From the NCBI RefSeq assembly GCF_026340565.1, contig NZ_JAPEPB010000002.1, positions 310,001 to 374,000 on the forward strand: a stretch of 64,000 bases of DNA. Direction: 5' to 3'. Made by a program: the position numbers and the translations under genes. Each line of letters begins with the position of its first letter. Positions within the stretch are counted from its first letter, which is position 1. The stretch is from Kitasatospora sp. NBC_01287. GTDB lineage: Bacteria; Actinomycetota; Actinomycetes; Streptomycetales; Streptomycetaceae. The notes below the pieces were generated by a model. It was not told the DNA's origin and did no database searches. It worked only from the letters and a program-made list of their open reading frames with translations. Of the stretch, positions 16,471 to 23,304 are shown in pieces.

Positions 16471-17454
16471 TCAGCGCGCGAGGTCGGCCCGGTGCGGTGG
16501 GTCGGCGCCCGGGCGGGTGCAGGTGAGGGCCGCGGTGCGGGCGGCCAGCGCGAGCGATCCGACCACGCTCGCGGGGAGCCGGTCCGCACCGGTGGCGGCG
16601 CGCAGCTCGTCGCGGGCGGGTACCCGTCCGGGCGCCGAGCCGCCGCCCAGCAGCCCGGCCCGCAGCAGCCCACCGAGCAGGCCGGCCATGAAGGCGTCGC
16701 CGGCACCCACCGTGTCCACCACCTCGACCGGGATCGGGGCGACCCGGTGGCTGCCGTGCCGCCAGAAGGCCAGCGCGCCGCCGGCCCCGCGGGTGAGCAC
16801 CACCAGTGCGGGGCCGGTCCGCACCCACCGCGCGGCCGCGGTGGCGCTGTCCTGCCCGGGGTAGAGCCAGCCGAGGTCCTCGTCGCTGGCCTTCACCAGG
16901 TCGCTCAGGGCGACCAGTTCCTCGACCCGCGGCCGCTCCCGCGCCGCCGTGCCCAGCAGCGCGGGGCGCAGGTTCGGGTCGTAGGAGACGGTGGCTCGCG
17001 GCCGCGCCGCCCGCACGGCCGCGAGCACCCGCGCGGCGCCGGGGGCGAGCAGGGCCGCGACGGATCCGGTGTGCAGGTGGTCGACCGGGCCGGTGGCGGC
17101 CAGGTCGATCACCAGTGGTGGCAGGCTCCAGTCGACGTCGAAGCGGTAGCTCGCCGCGCCGTCGGCACCGAGCACGGCGGTGGCGGTCGACGTCGCGGCG
17201 TCGGCGACGACCGACCCGTCGGTGAGCAGCACCCCGCTCCCGCCCAGGCGGCGCCGCAGCTCCCGGCCGTGCCCGTCGCCGCCGATCCGGGTGGCCAGGC
17301 GCACCGGATGACCGAGCCTGGCCAGGCCCAGCGCCACGTTCGCGGGGCTGCCCCCGGGCACGGCGCACCGCCGTCCGTCCGGTCCGGTCAGGATGTCGGT
17401 GAGTGCCTCACCGATGACCAGGGTGGACGGCGCTCGGTCCGCTCCCCCGGTCAT
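16471..17454 (-). CDS. PfkB-family carbohydrate kinase
   Basis: 327 residues; its ATG overlaps the dehydrogenase TGA by 4 nt. Ribokinase-fold signatures are clear: an N-terminal GGSPANVALGLARLG sugar-binding motif, YDPNLRPALL in the middle and DTVGAGDAFMAGLLGG (catalytic D253). Such enzymes phosphorylate fructose, 2-keto-3-deoxygluconate or related sugars. As last gene of a polyol uptake/dehydrogenase operon, a fructokinase-type step on the ketose made by the upstream dehydrogenase is the best guess. Confidence 0.9.
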   Translation of the reverse strand: MTGGADRAPSTLVIGEALTDILTGPDGRRCAVPGGSPANVALGLARLGHPVRLATRIGGDGHGRELRRRLGGSGVLLTDGSVVADAATSTATAVLGADGAASYRFDVDWSLPPLVIDLAATGPVDHLHTGSVAALLAPGAARVLAAVRAARPRATVSYDPNLRPALLGTAARERPRVEELVALSDLVKASDEDLGWLYPGQDSATAAARWVRTGPALVVLTRGAGGALAFWRHGSHRVAPIPVEVVDTVGAGDAFMAGLLGGLLRAGLLGGGSAPGRVPARDELRAATGADRLPASVVGSLALAARTAALTCTRPGADPPHRADLAR

Positions 17455-18440
17455 GGCGTGATGACGATCTTCCGGCCCTTGCCCGCCTGGAACTGCCGCA
17501 GCGCGGCGGCGTAGTCGGCCAGCGGGAGCCGGTCGCTGATGAAGACCCGCGGGTCGAGGACCCCGGCGGCGAAGAGCTCGGCCGCGCGCTCGTAGCTGTG
17601 CAGGACCGCCATCGAGCCGGTGATGGTGATCTCCTGGTTGTAGATCCGGTAGGGCTCGATGGTCGCGCGGGCGGCGTAGTCCGCGACGCCGAACTGCAGG
17701 TAGGTGCCGCCCTTGCCGACCCGACCCAGGGCCTCCTGGATGGCCCGCTCGTTGCCGGTGGCGTCGATGACCACGTCCCAGCCGCGCGGCCGCTCGATCT
17801 CGTCGGCGGCGGTGACGGCGTTGCTGCAACCCAGCAGGCGGGCGGCGGTGAGGCGTTCGCTGTTGACGTCGACCATGTCCACGCTGGCCGCGCCGGTGCG
17901 CTTGGCGAGCTCCAGCATCATCAGGCCCATGGTGCCCGAGCCGTAGATCAGCACGCTGCTGGCCAGCCGGCTGCGCAGCACGTCGTAGCCGCGCACCGCG
18001 CAGGAGAGCGGCTCGATCAGGGCGGCGTCCTGGGTGCGGACGTGCTCGGGCAGCCGCACGCAGTTGGCGACGGGGGCGAGCGCGAACTCGGCGGCGGCGC
18101 CCGGGACGGTGACCCCGATCGCGGCGAAGCGCTCGCACAGGTTGCTCCGCCCGATCCGGCAGTAGTGGCACTCGTGGCAGGGCAGCGAGGGGTCGACCGC
18201 GACCTGGTCGCCGACCGACAGCTCGGTGACCGCGGTGCCCAGGGCGACCACCTCCCCGGCGAACTCGTGCCCCGGGACGATGGGCAGGGTGGGCGCGAAC
18301 TCGCCCTGCAGGATGTGCAGATCGGTGCCGCACAGACCGCAGGCCGCCACGCTGACGATCACCTCCCGCGGGCCCGGCGTGGGATCCTCGACGCTCTCCA
18401 CGCCCACCACTCCGGGCGAACTGATGACAGCGGCCTTCAC
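17451..18440 (-). CDS. Zinc-dependent polyol/alcohol dehydrogenase (MDR)
   Basis: 329 residues. Catalytic zinc ligands C37 (GLCGTD), H58-E59 (PGHEF) and the four structural-zinc cysteines C88, C91, C94 and C102 are all present. The Rossmann motif is VLIYGSGTMGLM. It resembles sorbitol/threonine dehydrogenase-type enzymes. With the binding protein, permeases and kinase it probably oxidises an imported polyol to a ketose with NAD+. It is coupled to the kinase by a 4-nt overlap and lies 28 nt after the inner permease. Confidence 0.9.
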   Translation of the reverse strand: MKAAVISSPGVVGVESVEDPTPGPREVIVSVAACGLCGTDLHILQGEFAPTLPIVPGHEFAGEVVALGTAVTELSVGDQVAVDPSLPCHECHYCRIGRSNLCERFAAIGVTVPGAAAEFALAPVANCVRLPEHVRTQDAALIEPLSCAVRGYDVLRSRLASSVLIYGSGTMGLMMLELAKRTGAASVDMVDVNSERLTAARLLGCSNAVTAADEIERPRGWDVVIDATGNERAIQEALGRVGKGGTYLQFGVADYAARATIEPYRIYNQEITITGSMAVLHSYERAAELFAAGVLDPRVFISDRLPLADYAAALRQFQAGKGRKIVITP

Positions 18441-18468
18441 CGCGGGGCCTCCAAGGAGATCTGACCGG

Positions 18469-19392
18469 TCATTTGACTGCTCCGAGCGAGAGGCCCTGGA
18501 CCAGCTTGTCCTGGGCGGCGAAGCCGGCGATGAGCACCGGCACGGAGACGCAGACGGCGGCGGCGCACACCTTGGCCAGGAAGAGGCCCTGGCTGGTGAC
18601 GAAGCCGGTGAGGAAGACGGGCGCGGTGCCGGCGACCACGCCGGTCAGCACCCGGGCGAACAGGAGTTCGTTCCAGCTGAAGATGAAGGAGATCAGCGCG
18701 GTGGCCGCGATGCCGGGCATGGCCACGGGGGCCACGATCCGCCCCAGGACGGTCAGCAGGCCCGCGCCGTCGATCGAGGCGGCCTCCAGGATCTCCCTGG
18801 GCACCTCGGCCAGGAAGGAGCGCATCATCCACACCGCGATCGGCAGGTTCATCGAGGTGTAGAGGATGACCAGCAGCCAGATGTCGTCCAGCATGCCGGT
18901 GTTCTGCGCGATCAGGTAGACCGGCAGCAGGCCCGCCACGGCCGGCAGCATCTTGGTGGAGAGGAAGAAGAACAGCACGTCGGTCCACTTGCGCACCGGC
19001 CGGATGGAGAGCGCGTAGGCCGCGGGGATCGACAGCAGCAGCACCAGCAGGGTCGAGGCGACGCTGGCCGTCAGGGAGTTGATCAGCGGCGGCCACGGGC
19101 TCACCCCGGTGCCGGCGCCGAAGAACTCCCGGTACCCCTGCAGGGTGAGCCCGGCCCCGATGCTCGGCGGGTTGGTCGCGGCGGCCGACTCGCTGTGCAG
19201 CGAGGTGAGCACCATCCAGGCGAACGGCAGGAAGAAGAGCACGCCGCACAGCCAGGCCAGCAGCCCGAGCAGCGCGCCGTTGCGCCGGGCCGAGGCGGTG
19301 CGGCGGCGCGCGGCGGCGCGGGAGGCGGAGACGGAAGCGGAGGCGGAGGCGGAGGCGGAGGCGGACGGGGTGGTGGTGATCGCGGCCGTCAC
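18469..19392 (-). CDS. ABC sugar/polyol permease, MalG/SmoG-like
   Basis: 307 residues from GTG 19392, overlapping the previous stop (GTGA) with GGAGGAG upstream. About six helices; the cytoplasmic EAA loop (EILEAASIDGAGLLTVLGRI) that contacts the ATPase is intact. The first 35 residues include an unusual Ser-Ala repeat (SASASASASASVSAS) encoded by a GGCGGA-type microsatellite. It pairs with the permease at 19389-20366. The operon encodes no ATPase, so it probably uses a shared MsiK-type ATPase, as most Streptomyces sugar importers do. Confidence 0.9.
   Translation of the reverse strand: MTAAITTTPSASASASASASVSASRAAARRRTASARRNGALLGLLAWLCGVLFFLPFAWMVLTSLHSESAAATNPPSIGAGLTLQGYREFFGAGTGVSPWPPLINSLTASVASTLLVLLLSIPAAYALSIRPVRKWTDVLFFFLSTKMLPAVAGLLPVYLIAQNTGMLDDIWLLVILYTSMNLPIAVWMMRSFLAEVPREILEAASIDGAGLLTVLGRIVAPVAMPGIAATALISFIFSWNELLFARVLTGVVAGTAPVFLTGFVTSQGLFLAKVCAAAVCVSVPVLIAGFAAQDKLVQGLSLGAVK
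19321..19366. repeat. 6-nt microsatellite (GGCGGA)
   Basis: An imperfect then perfect hexanucleotide array inside the 5' end of the permease gene, encoding the N-terminal Ser-Ala repeat. It is in frame, so changes in copy number would alter only the length of the cytoplasmic N-terminal tail. Confidence 0.85.
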
Positions 19393-20366
19393 AGTGACTC
19401 CTCCCGGAACAGCGACGAGACGGTCCTCAGGGCGAAGGTCGCCAGGAGGATGGTGCAGATGACCACGAGCACGCCCTCGGCGGAGGCCTGGCCGTAGTCG
19501 TGGCCCTGGTAGAAGGTCTGGTAGACGGTGTAGGGCAGGTTGGCGGTGCCCAGGCCGCCGGAGGTCAGCGTGAAGACCGCGTCGAAGTTCTGCACCACGT
19601 AGATGCTGCCGAGCAGCGCGGAGAGCTCCAGGTAGCGGCGCAGGTGCGGGAAGGTGAGGTGGCGGAAGACCTGCCAGGTGCTCGCCCCGTCCACCCTGGC
19701 CGCCTCGATGACGTCGACCGGCCGGCTCTGCAGGCCGGCGAGCAGGATCAGCATCATGAACGGCGTCCACTGCCAGATCAGCGAGGCCTCCACCGCGAGC
19801 AGCGGAGTGCTCGACAGCCAGTCCGGCTGCGGCGCGTGGCTGCTGCCGAAGAGGCTCCAGAGCCAGGTCAGGGTGCCGTTCAGCAGGCCGTAGGTGGCGT
19901 TGTAGATCGCGTGCTTCCACAGCAGCGCGGAGGCCGCCGGCACGACCAGGAAGGGCGTGATCAGCATGGTGCGCACGATGCCCCTGCCCCGGAAGCGGCG
20001 GTCGAGCAGCAGCGCGAGCACCAGCCCCAGCAGCAGGCTGACCAGCACCACGGCGGCGGTCAGCAGCACCGTCGTCCCGATGGACGAGCGCAGTGCCGGG
20101 TCCTCGAACGCCGCCGTGTAGTTGGTCAGGCCGCCGAACCCGCGGTCGCCCGGGTCCAGCGCGTTCCATCGCATGAACGAGATCACCACGGTCCCCACGA
20201 AGGGGAGTTGGGTGACGACGATCATGAAGATCAGGGCCGGGAGGAGCGGCGCCCGCCGGGACCAGGCGCCCCGGGCCCGGCGGGTCGTCGGCGGGTGGCC
20301 GGGTCGCGGCGCCGGGGGGCGCCTGCCGCGCGGCATCGAGATGGTGCTCAAGGGTGCCTCCGTCAC
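19389..20366 (-). CDS. ABC sugar/polyol permease, MalF/SmoF-like
   Basis: 325 residues from GTG 20366, overlapping the binding-protein TGA by 4 nt. A basic Arg/Pro-rich N-terminus precedes six helices. The EAA loop reads VIEAARVDGASTWQVFRHLTFPHL. It forms the heterodimeric channel with the downstream permease. An alternative ATG twelve codons downstream (MPRGRR) is possible, but GTG at the overlap is preferred. Confidence 0.9.
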   Translation of the reverse strand: MTEAPLSTISMPRGRRPPAPRPGHPPTTRRARGAWSRRAPLLPALIFMIVVTQLPFVGTVVISFMRWNALDPGDRGFGGLTNYTAAFEDPALRSSIGTTVLLTAAVVLVSLLLGLVLALLLDRRFRGRGIVRTMLITPFLVVPAASALLWKHAIYNATYGLLNGTLTWLWSLFGSSHAPQPDWLSSTPLLAVEASLIWQWTPFMMLILLAGLQSRPVDVIEAARVDGASTWQVFRHLTFPHLRRYLELSALLGSIYVVQNFDAVFTLTSGGLGTANLPYTVYQTFYQGHDYGQASAEGVLVVICTILLATFALRTVSSLFREESL

Positions 20367-21727
20367 TGTCCGGCGTACTTGGCACCGACCTTGGCGGCCA
20401 GCGCCTGACTGTTCTTCAGTGCCTGGTCCACGCTGGTCTGGCCCGCGATCGCCGAGCTGATCTGCTGCGAGACCTGGGTGCCCAGATCGGTGAACTCCGG
20501 GATGCCGACGAACTGGATGCCCGGCGCCGGCCGCGGTTGCACGCCCGGGTTCTGCGGGTCGACGCTGGTCAGCGCGGTCTCGGTGGCCTGGGCGAACGCC
20601 GAGGCGGCGGCCACGTAACTCGGGTTGCCATAGGTCGAGGTGCGCTTGCCGGCCGGGACGCGGGACCAGCCGAGGCTCTGCCCGACCAGGTTCTCGTACC
20701 CCTGCCCCGAGGCCCAGGAGATGAACTTCCAGGCGTCGTCCTGGTGCTTGCTGGCCTTCTGCACCCCCCAGGCCCAGGTGTAGAGCCAGCCCGAGCTCTT
20801 GGTCTGGTCGACCGGCGCGGGCACGTACCCGACCTTGCCGGCCACCGGCGAGTCCGAGGCCTCCAGCGAGCCGGCCGCCGAGGTCGCGTCGTACCACATG
20901 GCGACCTTGCCCTGCTCCATGTCGTTGAGGCACTCGGTGAACCCGGACTGCGCCGCGCCCGCCTCGCCGTGCGCCCGCACCAGGTCGACGTAGAAGCTGG
21001 TCGCCGCGGTGAAGGCCGGGGAGGTGAGCTGGGCCTGCCAGTTCTGGTCGAACCAGGTGCCGCCCATGGTGTTGACCACCGTGGTCAGCGGCGCGATCAC
21101 CTCGCCCCAACCCGGCTGCCCGCGCAGGCAGATGCCCTTCATGCCCGGCTGCGCGCCGTCGGCCTGCGCCGCGAGGTCGGCGACCTGCTGCCAGGTCGGG
21201 TTGGCGGGCATGGTCAGGCCCTTGGCCGCGAACACGTCCTTGCGGTACATCAGGAAGGACGACTCGCCGTAGAAGGGCTCGGCGTAGAGCTGGCCGTTGT
21301 ACGTCAGGGCCTGCGCGATGGTGGGCAGGATGTCGCTCTGCTGGAACCCGGTGTCGCCGCTCGCGTACCCGCTGAGCGGGGCCAGCCAGCCGTTCTTGGC
21401 GTAGAACGGGACCTCGTAGTTGCTGATGGTGGCGATGTCGTACTGGCCGGACTGGCTGGAGAAGTCCTGGGTGAACTTGTCCCGGGCGTCGTCCTCGGGC
21501 AGCACGGTGAAGTTGACCTTGATGCCGGTGCTCTTGGTGAAGTTGGCCGCGGTCAGCTTCTGCAGGTCCTCCATCTGCGGGTTGTTCACCATCAGCACGT
21601 TGATGGAGTGCGCCTGCGAGCCACCGCCGGCGCCGCCCGCGCCGCCGCAGCCCGCGAGGGTGCCGGCGCAGAGGGCCGCCAGGCCCAGCGGCAGGGTGGT
21701 GCGCAGGACCGCCTGTCTGATCGTCAT
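20363..21727 (-). CDS. Extracellular sugar/polyol-binding lipoprotein
   Basis: 454 residues. It has a lipoprotein signal peptide with lipobox LAGC (C27), then a Gly/Ala linker. The mature part is a family 1 solute-binding protein (NFTKSTGIKVNFTVLPEDDARDKF; WKFISWASGQGYENLVGQSLGWSRVPAGKR), closest in pattern to mannitol/sorbitol-binding SmoE-like proteins. It starts the transporter operon, 145 nt downstream of the DeoR gene. Confidence 0.92.
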   Translation of the reverse strand: MTIRQAVLRTTLPLGLAALCAGTLAGCGGAGGAGGGSQAHSINVLMVNNPQMEDLQKLTAANFTKSTGIKVNFTVLPEDDARDKFTQDFSSQSGQYDIATISNYEVPFYAKNGWLAPLSGYASGDTGFQQSDILPTIAQALTYNGQLYAEPFYGESSFLMYRKDVFAAKGLTMPANPTWQQVADLAAQADGAQPGMKGICLRGQPGWGEVIAPLTTVVNTMGGTWFDQNWQAQLTSPAFTAATSFYVDLVRAHGEAGAAQSGFTECLNDMEQGKVAMWYDATSAAGSLEASDSPVAGKVGYVPAPVDQTKSSGWLYTWAWGVQKASKHQDDAWKFISWASGQGYENLVGQSLGWSRVPAGKRTSTYGNPSYVAAASAFAQATETALTSVDPQNPGVQPRPAPGIQFVGIPEFTDLGTQVSQQISSAIAGQTSVDQALKNSQALAAKVGAKYAGQ

Positions 21728-21872
21728 GGTGCGTGTTCCTCTCCCTGGACGAAGCCGGTCGGGTGGGACCGGTTCGGGGCGCGCCGGATCGCGGGGCGGC
21801 GCCCGCGCGTCCTGCGGAGACGGCGGCCGCCGCGCCGTGGCCGGCGGCGGATGGTGCTCGGGGCCCGGTGCC

Positions 21873-22634
21873 TCAGGCCCGGATGACGTGCGGTCCCAGC
21901 AGGGCGTATCGATGGGCTTCCGCGCTGGACAGTTCGGTGTCGGTGACGATCGTCTCGAAGTCGCCGACCTCCGCGAAGCGGCAGAAGCTGCCGGCGCCGA
22001 ACTTGCTGTGGTGGCCCATGAAGACCCGTCTGCGGGACACCTCCAGGGCCTTGGCCTTGACGTCGGCCACCACCGGATCGGGGGTGGTCAGGCCGAGGTC
22101 CCGGGAGATCCCGTTCGCTCCCAGGAACGCCAGGTCGATGACGAAACCGGAGAGCATCGCGCAGGCCCAGGAGCCCACGGTGGCCATGGTCCGGCCACGG
22201 ACCCGGCCGCCCAGCAGCAGCACGGTCATGTTGGCCGCGTCGGCCACGGCCGCGGCGGTCGACAGCGACGCCGTCACCACGGTCAGCGGACGGTCGTTCG
22301 GCAGCAGCGCGGCGAGCAGTTGCGGGGTGTAGCCCTCGTCGACGAAGACGCTCTCCGCCTCGCCCACCAGCTTGACGGCCTCGGCCGCGATCCGGCGCTT
22401 GGCCTCCACGTGCCGGGTGACGCGCTGGGCCAGGTCGGTCTCGAAGCCGGTGCTCTCCACCGGGTAGGCGCCGCCGTGGGTCCGGCGGACCAGCCCCCGG
22501 CGCTCCAACTCGCTCAGGTCACGCCGGACGGTCTCCAGCGCGACCCCGAAATCGGCGGCCGCGGCGGTGACCTCGACGCGCCCCTGCTGGCGGGCCAGGA
22601 CCAGGATCCGGTGTTGCCGCTCCGCTGCCCGCAT
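21873..22634 (-). CDS. DeoR-family transcriptional regulator
   Basis: 253 residues from ATG 22634, chosen over an ATG ten codons upstream because GGAGGGAG lies 6-7 nt before it and the family typically begins MxAAERxxxIL. The N-terminal winged helix is VTAAAADFGVALETVRRDLSELERRGLVRR. The C-terminal DeoR sensor shows AESVFVDEGYTPQLLAALL and FLGANGISRDLGLTTPDP. These regulators respond to sugar phosphates. Placed just upstream in the same direction, it is the likely repressor of the polyol operon. Confidence 0.9.
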   Translation of the reverse strand: MRAAERQHRILVLARQQGRVEVTAAAADFGVALETVRRDLSELERRGLVRRTHGGAYPVESTGFETDLAQRVTRHVEAKRRIAAEAVKLVGEAESVFVDEGYTPQLLAALLPNDRPLTVVTASLSTAAAVADAANMTVLLLGGRVRGRTMATVGSWACAMLSGFVIDLAFLGANGISRDLGLTTPDPVVADVKAKALEVSRRRVFMGHHSKFGAGSFCRFAEVGDFETIVTDTELSSAEAHRYALLGPHVIRA

Positions 22635-22691
22635 CTCCCGTTCTCCCTCCGCCCGTTCGGACATCGGAAGCCCGAATGTGCCCGCAAGAGA

Positions 22692-22697
22692 TTTATA
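22692..22697 (-). promoter_or_regulatory. Candidate -10 element for the DeoR gene
   Basis: TATAAA on the minus strand lies about 58 nt upstream of the chosen DeoR start, in a region otherwise very G+C-rich. No good -35 hexamer at 17 nt was seen, so it is weakly supported. Confidence 0.3.
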
Positions 22698-22835
22698 CCG
22701 CCCGGCACAAGTGACGGACAGCTCCGTGGCCGACCGGAACACGCCCGAATTCTGCCCGCTCCCGGTGGAGATGACCGCAGGTCAGCGGCGCGGGCCGGGT
22801 TTGCGGCCGCGCCCCTGGTGCCCGAATGCCCGGCT

Positions 22836-22865
22836 GCGTGCTCCCGGTTCGGACCGGGAGCACGC
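22836..22865. terminator. Strong hairpin in the DeoR-SARP divergent gap
   Basis: Perfect 13-bp stem (22836-22848 / 22853-22865) with a TCGG loop. The surrounding 670-nt gap (22635-23304) has no credible gene. It also holds three copies of GGGCCTCTCC (about 22885-22920). Because both flanking genes are transcribed away from it, the hairpin may insulate them or be a regulatory site rather than a classical terminator. Confidence 0.5.
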
Positions 22866-23304
22866 GATCGGGTGCGCCGGGCGGGCCTCTCCAGGGCCTC
22901 TCCGGGACCTCTCCGGGGCCGCGCCTGAGCACCGGCTCCCCCTGGTCAAGTCCCCTGACCACGCACGGCCGGCGCGGTCGGAGGGCTTGACCACGCTCTC
23001 GGACACCGCGACACTCGGACCCCGATGGTCCGGGTGGGCCGCCATCTTGTGCCGATGGTGGCGAGGCCTCACCCGCCGGAGTTCAGCCGAACACTGTCAC
23101 GCTGAACCGGTCACGGCCGGGACCGACGAGCAGGTCGGTCGCCGACGACCGTGGGATCGACCCGGAGCCACTGCGGAGCTGGATCCGGGAGCGGGGCGCG
23201 CCGCGTGCCCCTGGCGCCGTGTGCCCCTACCGCGACAACAGGCTCCGCAGAGCGAGGCGACACACCGGGTGTGTCGGGGCTCTGCCTTTTCCGAGGGAGA
23301 GACC

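Noticed and set aside
22567..23304. 5' extension of the SARP frame
   Set aside because: Arg/Pro-rich noise overlapping the DeoR gene on the other strand; GTG 23305 with GAGGGAG and the start of the SARP domain fit better.
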